Part shown: positions 9,296-18,540 of the stretch, in pieces
Layout: each line of letters begins with the position of its first letter
Numbering within the stretch: position 1 is the stretch's first letter
Position numbers and translations under genes: made by a program
Assembly (NCBI RefSeq): GCF_000783395.1
Contig: NZ_JSFK01000005.1
Location: forward strand, 1-64,000
Length of the DNA: 64,000 bases
Source of the DNA: Pseudomonas chlororaphis
GTDB lineage: Bacteria > Pseudomonadota > Gammaproteobacteria > Pseudomonadales > Pseudomonadaceae
Direction: 5' to 3'
The notes under the pieces: model-generated
The model's database searches: none
Told to the model about the DNA's origin: nothing
The model's input: only the letters and a program-made list of their open reading frames with translations

Positions 9296-10798
9296 TCAGA
9301 GCCAGTAGCTCACGGCATACCAGCCCAACAACCCCATGACGAATGTGTACGGCAACGCCATCCACACCATCCGCCCGTACGACAGGCGCACCAGCGGCGC
9401 GATCGCCGAGGTCAGCAGAAACAGAAACGCAGCCTGACCATTCGGCGTCGCTACACTTGGCAGGTTGGTGCCGGTGTTGATCGCAATCGCCAGCGTCTCG
9501 AAATGCTCACGACTCATGTGCCCGGCGAGGAACGCCTGTTTCACTTCGGTGATGTAAATCGTCGCGACAAACACGTTGTCACTGATCGCCGACAGCAAAC
9601 CGTTGGCAATAAACAGCATGCCCGGTTGTTGTTCGACCGGCAGCGCCAGCACCCACTGAATCAGCGGCGCAAACAGCTGTTGATCGTGAATCACCGCCAC
9701 CACCGCAAAAAACACTACCAGCAACGCCGTGAACGGCATGGCGTCCTTGAATGCACTGCCCAAACGGTGCTCGTCGGTGATCCCGGTAAACGCGGTGATC
9801 AACACAATCACCATCAAACCGATCAGGCCGACCTCCGCGATGTGAAAGGCCAGGCAGCCGATCAGGATCAGTGCCGCAGCGCCTTGCACCAGCAGCGCAG
9901 CGCGTTGGCGAGCAGTACGTTCGGCGTTGTCTTCGGCGGCGTAGTTGGCCAGCACGGCGCGAACGTTATCCGGCAGCAGCGTGCCGTAGCCGAACCAGCG
10001 CAGCTTCTCCAGCAGCACGCAGGTGACTAGGCCCGCCGCCAGCACCGGCAGCGAAACCGGCGCGACTTTCTGGAAGAACTCGCCGAAGTGCCAGCCCATT
10101 TCATGGCCGATCAGCAGGTTCTGCGGTTCGCCCACCAGCGTGCACACGCCGCCCAGCGCCGTACCGACCGCGCCGTGCATCAACAGACTGCGCAGGAAGG
10201 CGCGAAATTGCTCCAGGTCTTCGTGATGCAGTTTTGGCAGGTTCTGGTCGTCAGCGAACTCACTGTCCTGGCGCGGATCATTGCCGGACGCGACGCGGTG
10301 GTAAACGGAGTAGAAGCCGACCGCCGCACTGATGATCACCGCCGTCACCGTCAAAGCATCAAGAAACGCCGAGAGAAACGCGGAGAGAAAGCAGAACATC
10401 AAAGCAAGTATCGCTTTTGAACGCACGCCCAACAGCAGACGCGAAAACAGAAACAGCAACAAGTCCTTCATGAAGTAGATGCCGGCGACCATGAACATCA
10501 GCAGCAGGATTACCGGGAAGTTGTGCACCAACTCATCGTAAAGTGCCTGCGGTGTGGTCATCTTCAATAGCAGCGCTTCGATCAACAACAAACCGCCGGG
10601 CATCAAGGGATAACACTTCAGCGCCATGGCCAGGGTGAAGATAAATTCGATCACCAACAACCAGCCGGCCGCCACCGGGCCAACCGTGAACAGCACCAGC
10701 GCATTGAGGATCAGAAAACCGACGATGGTCGCCTTGTACCAGCGTGGCGATTGCCCGAGAAAATTGTGCGCGAACGCCTGGGCCATTGAACCGGACAT
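9296..10798 (-). CDS. nhaB: Na+/H+ antiporter NhaB
   Basis: 500-residue inner-membrane protein with about a dozen hydrophobic segments, matching NhaB in length and in its opening ([15 protein letters not shown]). The stretch [19 protein letters not shown] and [15 protein letters not shown] are the conserved half-helix-like regions. It exchanges cytoplasmic Na+ for protons and supports growth at raised sodium and alkaline pH. AAGGAG lies six bases before the ATG. Transcribed alone; an intergenic gap of 174 bases with a terminator for the upstream gene separates it from the Ig-like gene. Confidence 0.93.
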   Translation of the reverse strand: MSGSMAQAFAHNFLGQSPRWYKATIVGFLILNALVLFTVGPVAAGWLLVIEFIFTLAMALKCYPLMPGGLLLIEALLLKMTTPQALYDELVHNFPVILLLMFMVAGIYFMKDLLLFLFSRLLLGVRSKAILALMFCFLSAFLSAFLDALTVTAVIISAAVGFYSVYHRVASGNDPRQDSEFADDQNLPKLHHEDLEQFRAFLRSLLMHGAVGTALGGVCTLVGEPQNLLIGHEMGWHFGEFFQKVAPVSLPVLAAGLVTCVLLEKLRWFGYGTLLPDNVRAVLANYAAEDNAERTARQRAALLVQGAAALILIGCLAFHIAEVGLIGLMVIVLITAFTGITDEHRLGSAFKDAMPFTALLVVFFAVVAVIHDQQLFAPLIQWVLALPVEQQPGMLFIANGLLSAISDNVFVATIYITEVKQAFLAGHMSREHFETLAIAINTGTNLPSVATPNGQAAFLFLLTSAIAPLVRLSYGRMVWMALPYTFVMGLLGWYAVSYWL

Positions 10799-10920
10799 CG
10801 GTTGCTCCTTGTTTTATTGAAGCGCGCAAGTTGCCGGATGTGGCGGGCAAGTTCAAGGTGTTACTGGGTTTGACCGATACCTTTTTTAAACGCCTGGCAA
10901 TCCGGTGACGCTGAAATGAC

Positions 10921-10955
10921 AAAGGCCCACCGAGTCACGACTCGATGGGCCTTCT
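10921..10955 (-). terminator. Terminator hairpin after Ig-like gene
   Basis: A long hairpin: AAGGCCCA (10922-10929) pairs with TGGGCCTT (10946-10953), with an inner CGAGT/ACTCG pair and loop CACG. On the minus strand it lies 18 bases beyond the stop of the gene at 10973. The following T content is modest. Confidence 0.75.
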
Positions 10956-10972
10956 AACTGCTGCTGAAGCGT

Positions 10973-11899
10973 TTAGCGTAATTTCGATGAAACCACCTTG
11001 ATTGCCCAAGGCTCCGAGAGCCGGTTCCCATACAGATCGGATCGTAGCCTGAAGGTGTGAGCCAAGTTTGCTTCCAGGTTCTCGATCGTTACGTAGTAAA
11101 AGCCGTACTGATTTGCGGTGAAGGGCTCCAGTTTACCGTGATAGTCGACAACACAGCCTGTTTCACCGGGGTTTGCTGTGCCAACCAATGTCACCGACCT
11201 GTCGGTCGTGGGTTCGTGATTGCCGATCAACTGAAAATTTTCATTGCCCAAGACGAATTGAATGCTGATCGGAGTTGATTCTCTGATCAGGATGTTCCAC
11301 GGATCTGATTGACTATTTTCCCCTCGAGCGACGAACTCATGGCTGCCTGGCACCAGACTCTCGACTAAAGCACTCCAATGGCTACGATCATCCACATTGA
11401 GTTCTTGCTCTTCCTTGCCATTGACCAGGAGTTTCACTTTCGTGCCGGCTACACCTCGACCGACGAAGCTCAAACTACTGTGCAGAGTGCTGCCACCGGA
11501 TTCGATGAGGTGACCTTCAGGATCGGTTACATAGCTGATTGATGCTTTTTCCTCTACATCCACGAAGACAGCGTATCCCGCTGACACGTTGTTTTCGGAG
11601 CTTCGCAACCTGTATTCGTGAAATCCCCGTTCCTGATTCGCCAGATAGAATCGGACGTTACCGCCTCCGTCAGCAATAACCGGGTCGCCGATCGGAATAC
11701 TGTGCCTCAGTAATTCCACTTTTTGAACGGGCGCAACTATGCCGTCAATAATCAAATGAGGGCTTTTGGAAGTGCCCCCAGGCTCTATGTATTCGCCGTT
11801 GCCATTTTTGATGGTTTTTATGACGGGAATTGTGTTCATACGCTCGTCTGGATTATTCACCGCCGTACGCTGTTCAGACAAAGTCACTTGATCGTTCAT
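10973..11899 (-). CDS. Ig-like repeat protein, function unknown
   Basis: 308 residues, no signal peptide, mostly beta-strand with at least three ~85-residue Ig-like units (around 45-120, 125-205 and 215-305). The C-terminal units share the pattern GTANPGETGCVVDYHG...FYYVTIENL typical of bacterial Ig-like modules. AAGGAA lies nine bases before the ATG at 11899. It resembles the first 750 residues of the 215-3262 protein in style and may be a short paralogue. A terminator follows, so it is probably monocistronic. Function unknown. Confidence 0.75.
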   Translation of the reverse strand: MNDQVTLSEQRTAVNNPDERMNTIPVIKTIKNGNGEYIEPGGTSKSPHLIIDGIVAPVQKVELLRHSIPIGDPVIADGGGNVRFYLANQERGFHEYRLRSSENNVSAGYAVFVDVEEKASISYVTDPEGHLIESGGSTLHSSLSFVGRGVAGTKVKLLVNGKEEQELNVDDRSHWSALVESLVPGSHEFVARGENSQSDPWNILIRESTPISIQFVLGNENFQLIGNHEPTTDRSVTLVGTANPGETGCVVDYHGKLEPFTANQYGFYYVTIENLEANLAHTFRLRSDLYGNRLSEPWAIKVVSSKLR

Positions 11900-12034
11900 A
11901 TCAAAAATTCCTTTTTCGGGATGGGCGCACAGCGATCTGTGCGTATCGCAATCTGATGCCCGATCAAGGTTGACGTCTACTGTCAGAAATTACAGGTACA
12001 GCCTCATTCCCGACGAACGGTTAATAAGGTTCGC

Positions 12035-13324
12035 CTATGAATTCAGATACCGCGCGACCATCGCCCGATAGTTGCCATCCAGCGAATAACCACCCACAAG
12101 AATGGCGTCATCCGCTTGCACGGCCAGCGAATTGGCCGTGTCCAGACTGCGTCCCAAGCGCGTGCGCAGCCAGCCTTTGCCGTCGCCGAAGCTGTGGTCC
12201 AGACCGCCCTCACTTAAGTAACGGGCGACGATAAAATCCGCCTCAATCCCGCCAATGGTTGCGCCGACCGCGATGATGCGGCCTTCCGCCATACGTTGCG
12301 CGGCGCTCCATTGGCAGCCGCTGGGGCCGATTTCCAGCAGTTGAGGTTGGCCGCCATGGTTGTGCAGGTTCGGGCGGCCATTGGTGTGCACGCTGTACGC
12401 CATACAACGAATCGGATCGCGACTGCTGCCGAAACAGTGCAGCGCGTCGGTGGATTCAATGACCTGACTGACCTGGGCGCTTTGACCGTGTGCCTTGAAC
12501 GCCATGAAACCATCCACGGCAAAGCGCTCGTCGAGGCGACCATTGGGCAGGTAGCGCGCCAATAATCCTTCCTGCGGGAAGTCGATGGAGCCTGCCACCA
12601 CAATCCGCCCATCCTTCTGCACCAGCAGACTGCTCAGCCAAGTGTTGAGCAGCAAGTGGCGAATCATCACGAAGCCGCGGCCGTTGAAGGTTTCATCCAG
12701 GCTGCCGTCGGGCTTGAGGCGGATCAACATGCCGGCATGGTCGGCGAGTTCGAAGTGGTGATTGGCAATCAACAGAATGTGACCGTCGTCCTGCACGACG
12801 AAGTCGCAGGCTTCGGCACCGGGTACGCCCGGTGGCAGCCATGAGTCACGGCTGCCCATCGACAGATCGCCGGGCAGGCGCACCACCTGACGACCATTGT
12901 CACCGAAGCTCGGATCCGGCTTGCCCTGTGCATCGAACACCGCCAGCGCCGGCAAGGTGCGATGCGCGTTTTCATAATGCAGACCGGCGAGCAGGATGCG
13001 CCCATCGCGTAGCACCTGGACTTTGCCGGCGGTGGCTTCGAAGTCTGGAGCAAAGGTATCAATCACGCTGCCATGATCGGCGAAGGCCAGATCGGCAGAG
13101 CCATCGGCGAGCATCCGCGCCAGGCCGAAACGACTACCGGCGGTGATGCCGACTTTTGCCGCAACAAGGATCCGCCCCTGCGCATCAAGCGCGATATCTT
13201 CCGTCAGGCTGGACACACTGCCAGGGAAATACACTTGGGCGATGCCGGTGGTGGCAAATGTTTTATCGAGTTGACCGGCAGACGTCGGTAACGCCGGCAG
13301 CGCAAAAGTGTTCAGGGTGGACAT
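12035..13324 (-). CDS. Delta-60 repeat domain protein
   Basis: 429 residues made of about seven units of 50-60 residues with the delta-60 pattern: LDxTFxxxG at the unit start and GRILVAG near its end (for example GSLDETFNGRG, KDGRIVVAGS, GLDHSFGDGKG, ADDAILVGGYS). Such repeats fold as beta-propeller-like structures in secreted or surface bacterial proteins. The start at 13324 has AAGGAG eight bases upstream; a longer frame to 13393 has no site. No signal peptide is seen. It is near two other beta-repeat proteins, which suggests a shared surface or scaffolding role, but this is inference. Confidence 0.8.
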   Translation of the reverse strand: MSTLNTFALPALPTSAGQLDKTFATTGIAQVYFPGSVSSLTEDIALDAQGRILVAAKVGITAGSRFGLARMLADGSADLAFADHGSVIDTFAPDFEATAGKVQVLRDGRILLAGLHYENAHRTLPALAVFDAQGKPDPSFGDNGRQVVRLPGDLSMGSRDSWLPPGVPGAEACDFVVQDDGHILLIANHHFELADHAGMLIRLKPDGSLDETFNGRGFVMIRHLLLNTWLSSLLVQKDGRIVVAGSIDFPQEGLLARYLPNGRLDERFAVDGFMAFKAHGQSAQVSQVIESTDALHCFGSSRDPIRCMAYSVHTNGRPNLHNHGGQPQLLEIGPSGCQWSAAQRMAEGRIIAVGATIGGIEADFIVARYLSEGGLDHSFGDGKGWLRTRLGRSLDTANSLAVQADDAILVGGYSLDGNYRAMVARYLNS

Positions 13325-13567
13325 GCACGCATCTCCTTGCGAGTTGACCTTTACCGGAAACCGGGTGGGTAACTGCATGAGCGGAACATTCAATCCCTGA
13401 ACCGGGAGAAGTACAACTGTAAGAACTAACAGGTGGAGGGTCGCACTGTGCCAGAACAGTGTCTTTTTGAACCAATAGCGAGCTGGCCAAGCAGTTAAGC
13501 CTGACTAAGTTGCGAATAGTTGTACAAAAGTATGGAGGGTTAAAAAGATTACAACTAACAGAAGAGG

Positions 13568-13591
13568 GCGGATGACCTGATCGTCATCCGC
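13568..13591 (-). terminator. Hairpin downstream of small DUF1652-like gene
   Basis: GCGGATGAC-CTGATC-GTCATCCGC is a perfect nine-base-pair stem just beyond the stop at 13604. On the minus strand it is followed by a pyrimidine-rich stretch rather than a clean T-tract. Confidence 0.6.
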
Positions 13592-13603
13592 ATTACCTGC
13601 TTG

Positions 13604-13870
13604 TTAGTGTGGCATCGACCAGGATTGCAGTGTGTGGCCTTCTTCACTGAGTTCAGCGCGAGCCTGCTGCAGCAGTTGCTCGAGTTGCGCTGGATCGGAG
13701 TAGGCGCTGCTTGGGATCTGTTTGCGACCGATACTGTTATTGGTCCGGTCGATCACGGTCAGGCTCAGTTCGCCATTGCCGTCTTGTGGCGCCCAGGCCA
13801 CGCACTGGAACGGTTTGAACGCGTGGTTGGCAATCAAAAGAGCTTCGTTGATACGGAGCGGGGCGGTCAT
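13604..13870 (-). CDS. Small DUF1652-like Pseudomonas protein
   Basis: 88 residues. The layout (ANHAFKPFQCVAW, then a DGNGELSLTVIDR strand pair, then a C-terminal helix QLEQLLQQARAEL) is like the small Pseudomonas DUF1652 family, which has a conserved PxxC and a DGxLTxxVxD strand. I choose the ATG at 13870, preceded by AGAGAGA; the frame could extend 34 codons but the added residues look non-coding. A hairpin follows. The family has no known function, and the assignment is by eye. Confidence 0.6.
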   Translation of the reverse strand: MTAPLRINEALLIANHAFKPFQCVAWAPQDGNGELSLTVIDRTNNSIGRKQIPSSAYSDPAQLEQLLQQARAELSEEGHTLQSWSMPH

Positions 13871-14224
13871 GGGGTTTTCTCTCTGTCGTGCCCAATCAAG
13901 TGATGTGCCGTCGGTTGGGCTTACCGTTCGGCTGGTACTTGTACTGATGCACCGAACCCGTAGGCAGGTCACACAGGAAACAAAGAAATTTCAACTTTCT
14001 TTCATGGCGTTGCTTTACCGACAGGTTTTTGAAAGCTCACTGAAAGGTTAAGGCTGGGATTAGTCGATAGCTTACTAACAACTTCTGTTCTTATAACGTG
14101 TTTGCTTGTACACCTATAAGCAATCGATACAAGGCCCTGTCAAAATCTTGCTAATGTTACAGTCGGGTCTGCCAAATGACTGTTTTTACAATCATTTCTA
14201 ATAATTTGGCGCCAAGGAACAGTC

Positions 14225-15550
14225 ATGAGCGAAGCGCCTGCGTTACGACGTTTACTGGTGGTCGATCCGTGCGACGATTGCCACCGCTTATTGCCCGGAT
14301 TACGCGCCGTAGGTTGGGATGTTGATAGCTGTACCCTGGAAAATGCCGCCGATCGAAGTTGTGATGTCGGCCTGCTGCGATTACAGCCGTTTCACCTCGA
14401 ACGTCCCGAAGCCGTCAAGGAACTGATCAGCCGCAGCGGCACTGAATGGATCGCCGTACTCAATCAGGAAGTCCTGAGATTACAAAACGTCGGTGACTTC
14501 GTCTGCGAATGGTTTTTCGATTTCCACACCTTGCCGTTTGACGTATCGCGGGTGCAGGTCACCCTCGGCCGCGCATTCGGCATGGCGCGTTTGCGCGGGC
14601 AGGGCACGATTCACGTCGATCAGCCGGAACATGAATTGCTCGGCGACAGCAAACCGATCCGTGAACTGCGCAAACTACTCAGCAAACTGGCACCCACCGA
14701 ATCGCCAGTGTTGATCCGCGGCGAAAGCGGTACCGGCAAAGAACTGGTCGCGCGCACGCTGCACCGTCAATCCCAGCGTCATAGCAAGCCGTTTGTGGCG
14801 ATCAATTGTGGGGCGATTCCCGAACACTTGATTCAATCCGAGCTGTTCGGCCACGAAAAGGGCGCCTTTACCGGCGCGCATCAGCGCAAGGTCGGGCGCA
14901 TTGAAGCGGCCAATGGTGGCACACTGTTTCTCGATGAGATCGGGGATCTACCGTTGGAACTGCAAGCCAATCTGTTGCGCTTCCTCCAGGAAAAGCACAT
15001 CGAGCGCGTCGGCGGCAGTCAGCCAATCCCTGTGGATGTGCGCGTTCTGGCAGCGACCCACGTCGACCTTGAGGCGGCCATCGAGAAGAAGCGTTTTCGC
15101 GAAGACCTGTATTACCGGCTCAACGTCCTGCAAGTAGTCACCGCGCCTTTGCGTGAACGCCATGGCGACCTGTCGATGCTGGCCAACCACTTTTCCCACT
15201 TCTACAGTCATGAAACCGGCCGCCGCCCACGCAGCTTTAGCGAAGATGCGCTGATTGCCATGGGCAAGCATGACTGGCCCGGCAATGTCCGTGAATTGGC
15301 CAACCGTGTACGGCGCGGACTGGTGCTGGCCGAGGGTCGGCAGATCGAGGCCCGTGACCTCGGGCTGATCAGTCAGCATTCGATCGCCACACCGATGGGC
15401 ACGCTGGAAGATTACAAAACCCGTGCCGAGCGCCAGGCACTGTGCGATGTGTTGAACCGGCACAGCGATAATCTCAGTGTTGCGGCTAAAGTGCTGGGCG
15501 TATCACGGCCGACGTTTTACCGCCTGCTGCATAAACACCAGATTCGCTAG
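14225..15550 (+). CDS. Sigma-54 dependent transcriptional activator, VpsR-like, probable fap regulator
   Basis: 441 residues. The N-terminal ~130 residues form a receiver-like domain without an obvious acidic pocket, as in VpsR/FleQ-type activators. The AAA+ domain has Walker A GESGTGKE (~166-173), the sigma-54 contact loop GAFTGA (~213-218), Walker B TLFLDEIGDL and the arginine-finger segment RFREDLYYRL. A Fis-type helix-turn-helix ends the protein (SVAAKVLGVSRPTFYRLL). It is convergent with fapF, and the fapA upstream region carries a sigma-54 promoter and repeated palindromic half-sites, so I infer it activates the fap operon. VpsR relatives bind cyclic di-GMP, but that cannot be read here. 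Confidence 0.9.
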   Translation: MSEAPALRRLLVVDPCDDCHRLLPGLRAVGWDVDSCTLENAADRSCDVGLLRLQPFHLERPEAVKELISRSGTEWIAVLNQEVLRLQNVGDFVCEWFFDFHTLPFDVSRVQVTLGRAFGMARLRGQGTIHVDQPEHELLGDSKPIRELRKLLSKLAPTESPVLIRGESGTGKELVARTLHRQSQRHSKPFVAINCGAIPEHLIQSELFGHEKGAFTGAHQRKVGRIEAANGGTLFLDEIGDLPLELQANLLRFLQEKHIERVGGSQPIPVDVRVLAATHVDLEAAIEKKRFREDLYYRLNVLQVVTAPLRERHGDLSMLANHFSHFYSHETGRRPRSFSEDALIAMGKHDWPGNVRELANRVRRGLVLAEGRQIEARDLGLISQHSIATPMGTLEDYKTRAERQALCDVLNRHSDNLSVAAKVLGVSRPTFYRLLHKHQIR

Positions 15551-15559
15551 ATACCTGAA

Positions 15560-15642
15560 GATCAAAAGATCGCAGCCTCCGGCAGCTCCTACAGGGATTA
15601 CATGAATCCGATGCAGGAGCTGCCGAAGGCTGCGATCTTTTG
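15560..15642. repeat. Inverted repeat, GGAGCTGCCGAAGGCTGCGATC class
   Basis: Two inverted copies of the word AGCTGCCGAAGGCTGCGATC (one with a single change) between the convergent regulator gene and fapF. Read either way the arms end in AAAAGATC/GATCTTTT, so it can act as a bidirectional terminator. Four further copies of this class lie in the window. Confidence 0.88.
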
Positions 15643-15655
15643 CTTTTGCTTTTGC

Positions 15656-16960
15656 TTAGAAGTAGTACGGGAATTTCAGGCTGAAGGAAAAGTCCGGGGC
15701 ATCGTCGGTCATGCCGATGGACAGGTTGGGCACGATGGTCAGGTTGTCGGTGGCCGCAATGGTCATACCGACGTTGAAGTAACCGGCGTTGGCGTCGCTG
15801 GACACCACCGATTCCCAATCCCCGCCATCCTGTTTCAGCTTGCTCTTGCGTTGCACCAGGTCAGACACCGAGAACGACATACTCATCTTCTCGTTCAGCG
15901 CAAAGGCGATACCGGCGCCAATCTGGAAGCTGTCGCCAATGCGTACCTTGCCCGGGTTTTTCTGGTTGACGGTGGAACTGATGTCGTCGAACGACTCCTC
16001 GAGGTTATGGGTGTAGGACAGGCTGCCGAACAGCACCGCCGGGTCGAACGTCTTGACCAGCGAGATGCCCGGCGTGATCGACCAGACGCCGTTGCCGGTG
16101 GGCAGGGTGTCAGGTACAAACAGATTGGAGTTGGCATCGGTCTGGCGAAGTTTGATGCCGAACGGATCCTTGCCCGTTGGCGCCTTGACCCGCAGCGTGA
16201 CCACCGCGTCCGGTGTATTGACCGACTCGTCGAGGAACTTGTAAGCAATGCCGAAGTTGACGTCGCCAATGGTGGGATCCTTGGTGACGGTTTCTTCTGT
16301 GGTGACTCCCGCCGCGCCCTCATTGCCGCCGCCCGACTGATAAGTCGATTCGCGATACACCACGGGCACGTTCAGGTCGAACTGCCAGCGATTATCGAAG
16401 TTGTAGCGGCCCGTCAGGTCGAGAGTCCAGGTGTCGGCCTTGATCCGGTCGAGGTTGATGTTGCCGAGAAAAATCGAATCCAGCGCGAGGAAGCCGTTGA
16501 GAATCAACTGGCGCGTGTCATAGCGCGAATAGGTGATGCCGGTTTCGACGCTGAACTTGCCGCCGCCGAAGAAGCCACTGGCCTCGTCGTACAGGTTGGA
16601 AACGCTCTGCGCCGGTTGCGAATCGTCCGCCAGCGATTGCCCGTAAGAAGCGCCACTGCCCCCGGCGGCGCCTCCTGATGCGGCTGCCGCACCGGTGCCG
16701 GTGGCGACGCGGTTGCCTTTCATGTCCGATGGCGATTTGGCCAAACGTTTTGGCGGTGGGGCGGCGGGTTGCTCTTCAACCTGGCGGACTCGTTGTTCAA
16801 GAACCGCCAGGGCCTTTTGTTGTACTTCGTATCGTTGTTTCAGCTCCAGAAGTTCCTGTTTCAGGGCCTGTACATCTGCATCCGGTGCTGCTTGCAGCAT
16901 CGCCGCAGGAAGAAGAGTGCTCAAACACACTGCGGCACGCAGTGATACTGATCGATACAT
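15656..16960 (-). CDS. fapF: Functional amyloid outer-membrane secretion channel FapF
   Basis: 434 residues. A signal peptide (to about [10 protein letters not shown]) is followed by a helical coiled-coil stretch ([21 protein letters not shown], seen as heptads), a Gly/Ala/Ser-rich linker, and a C-terminal beta-barrel of alternating strands ending in a final aromatic FPYYF. This is the FapF architecture: a trimeric barrel that secretes Fap subunits, gated by its N-terminal region. It is the last gene of fapABCDEF, 45 bases after fapE. AGGGACGG precedes the ATG. Confidence 0.93.
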   Translation of the reverse strand: MYRSVSLRAAVCLSTLLPAAMLQAAPDADVQALKQELLELKQRYEVQQKALAVLEQRVRQVEEQPAAPPPKRLAKSPSDMKGNRVATGTGAAAASGGAAGGSGASYGQSLADDSQPAQSVSNLYDEASGFFGGGKFSVETGITYSRYDTRQLILNGFLALDSIFLGNINLDRIKADTWTLDLTGRYNFDNRWQFDLNVPVVYRESTYQSGGGNEGAAGVTTEETVTKDPTIGDVNFGIAYKFLDESVNTPDAVVTLRVKAPTGKDPFGIKLRQTDANSNLFVPDTLPTGNGVWSITPGISLVKTFDPAVLFGSLSYTHNLEESFDDISSTVNQKNPGKVRIGDSFQIGAGIAFALNEKMSMSFSVSDLVQRKSKLKQDGGDWESVVSSDANAGYFNVGMTIAATDNLTIVPNLSIGMTDDAPDFSFSLKFPYYF

Positions 16961-17005
16961 GAATAAGCCGTCCCTTTAAGCCCAATGATCGAGACTCAGC
17001 GTAGT

Positions 17006-17752
17006 TCAATATCCAATAGTGCGTAGTGCCCTGAGTTGACTCAGGTTGCAATCCAGTGCGCCGGCACTCATGCCGTTATTGTTCAATACGACGTTGAGTT
17101 GAGTCATGTTATTGACCACGTTGGCACTGCCCAGCAGGCGGGTGTTCTGCAGCAAACCGCCCTGGGCGACTTGTTGCAGGGCGGTGCCCTGATTGCCGGC
17201 GGCCTGAATCGCCATTTGTACGCCGCCACCGGTAGCCGAAACGGCGACACTGCCCGCAGCATTGCTGCCGCCGATGGTCTGTCCGGCCATCAGCGCCTGC
17301 CCTTGAGTGGGCACCAGCGCGGGTGCCTGATTGGCTTCCGAAACGTTGATGGCTACATTGTTGTAGGCGGTATTGCTGTCGCCAGCGGCACGCACGCTCT
17401 GCGTCACGCCCTGGCTGCTGTTGAGGCCGGCGCCACCAGTGATCGTGCCGGTACCCGCAGGAAGGGGGCTGCCGTTGCCGTGCTCCTTGATCGTTTGCAC
17501 ATAAAATTCGGGTCTAACCGTTGCTGCCTGAAGTTGCATCGAGGTGGCTGCCCCGATCAAATCTCCGCTGGCATTGCGCCAGGTACTGCTCATGACAATG
17601 CCGAAGCTGATAATCCGCCCCGGCATGACATAACGACCACGCAGCTCGGCGAGCTCCTGGTCCTTGATCTCTATGGGTTTGAATCCTGCATTGGCGTAGC
17701 CCGATGCGCTCGCTGCCAGGCAGGCGGCGGCCAGCCAGTATGAGGTTTTCAT
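17006..17752 (-). CDS. fapE: Functional amyloid minor component FapE
   Basis: 248 residues with a signal peptide ending near YANA. The body is rich in Gly, Ala, Asn and Gln and contains Fap-like strand repeats (AYNNVAINVSEANQAP, TALQQVAQGGLLQNTR, VNNMTQLNVVLNNNG). FapE is a minor, secreted component of Fap fibrils. The usual C-terminal CxxC is reduced to one Cys here (GALDCNLSQ). The ATG at 17752 has GGGAG six bases upstream and replaces the longer frame at 17770. It follows fapD by 44 bases from this start. Confidence 0.88.
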   Translation of the reverse strand: MKTSYWLAAACLAASASGYANAGFKPIEIKDQELAELRGRYVMPGRIISFGIVMSSTWRNASGDLIGAATSMQLQAATVRPEFYVQTIKEHGNGSPLPAGTGTITGGAGLNSSQGVTQSVRAAGDSNTAYNNVAINVSEANQAPALVPTQGQALMAGQTIGGSNAAGSVAVSATGGGVQMAIQAAGNQGTALQQVAQGGLLQNTRLLGSANVVNNMTQLNVVLNNNGMSAGALDCNLSQLRALRTIGY

Positions 17753-17796
17753 CTGCTGCTCCCGGGACATCCAGTCCCATTTTCTATAATCGGCGA

Positions 17797-18477
17797 TTAA
17801 AAGAAGTCGCTCTGAATGAACCCAAAATCCATCAATTCAGCATCTTTGACCGGGTTGAAACCGTCGAGCTTGTTCTTGGCCGTCAATGGCACCGGAGGGC
17901 TGCGCAAGGCGTTGGCCTTGTCATATCCGGGACCGACGATGGCGAAGACAATGCCGTTCCAGCCTTTGACAAAGTCATCATGTTTGTAGCGTTTATGGCC
18001 GAGAACCGGGTCTCCGATGTAAACCCAATCCTTGTCCGAACGCTGCAACACGACGAAATGCTTGTAGCCGCGAATTTCCATCAGTACCACCACCGGGATC
18101 GTTACCGCTTCGAGCTTTTCCGGTGGAATCTTGTAACCCCTGGCGCGCATGCCGATGCTTTCTATGTAGCGCTTCATGTCGAGCATGGAAAACCCTTGAG
18201 TACGAACAAGGTCCTGGTCAGCGTTGACCAGCATGCCTTTGATGATGTGCTCCTCATCGACGTCGAGCCAATAGGCCTGGCGTAATACCGTGGCCAGTGC
18301 AGCAGCGCCGCAGCTGAAATCGGTTTTCTGTTCGACGATGTCGGCAAACTTGCGCTCACGGATGCTCTGCACGTTTTTGTAGACGAGCGTGCCACCCGGC
18401 AGGGCAGCGACGGGCATCTGACCGGCCTGAGTCAGGCCACAGACGAAAAGCAGAGTGAGAAGAGCAGGCTTACGCAT
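17797..18477 (-). CDS. fapD: Fap system C39-like cysteine peptidase FapD
   Basis: 226 residues, signal peptide ending near GLTQAG. The papain-like C39 triad is complete: Gln50 and Cys56 in EQKTDFSCGAAA, His140 in RGYKHFVVLQ and Asp156 in WVYIGDPVLG. FapD is the predicted peptidase of the Fap system, probably acting in the periplasm on a secretion partner or subunit. A terminator hairpin lies between it and fapC, so its level is probably lower than that of the fibril subunits. Confidence 0.92.
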   Translation of the reverse strand: MRKPALLTLLFVCGLTQAGQMPVAALPGGTLVYKNVQSIRERKFADIVEQKTDFSCGAAALATVLRQAYWLDVDEEHIIKGMLVNADQDLVRTQGFSMLDMKRYIESIGMRARGYKIPPEKLEAVTIPVVVLMEIRGYKHFVVLQRSDKDWVYIGDPVLGHKRYKHDDFVKGWNGIVFAIVGPGYDKANALRSPPVPLTAKNKLDGFNPVKDAELMDFGFIQSDFF

Positions 18478-18504
18478 GATCGATACGCCTTTGCGGACTG
18501 AGGA

Positions 18505-18526
18505 AAAGCCCCGTTTCCGGGGCTTT
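18505..18526 (-). terminator. Intra-operon terminator/attenuator between fapC and fapD
   Basis: On the minus strand AAAGCCCCG-GAAA-CGGGGCTTT forms a nine-base-pair stem with a GNRA tetraloop, followed by T-rich sequence. It lies after the fapC stop (18541) and before the fapD start (18477), inside the operon. Confidence 0.85.
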
Positions 18527-18540
18527 CGTTTCGATCGCGA

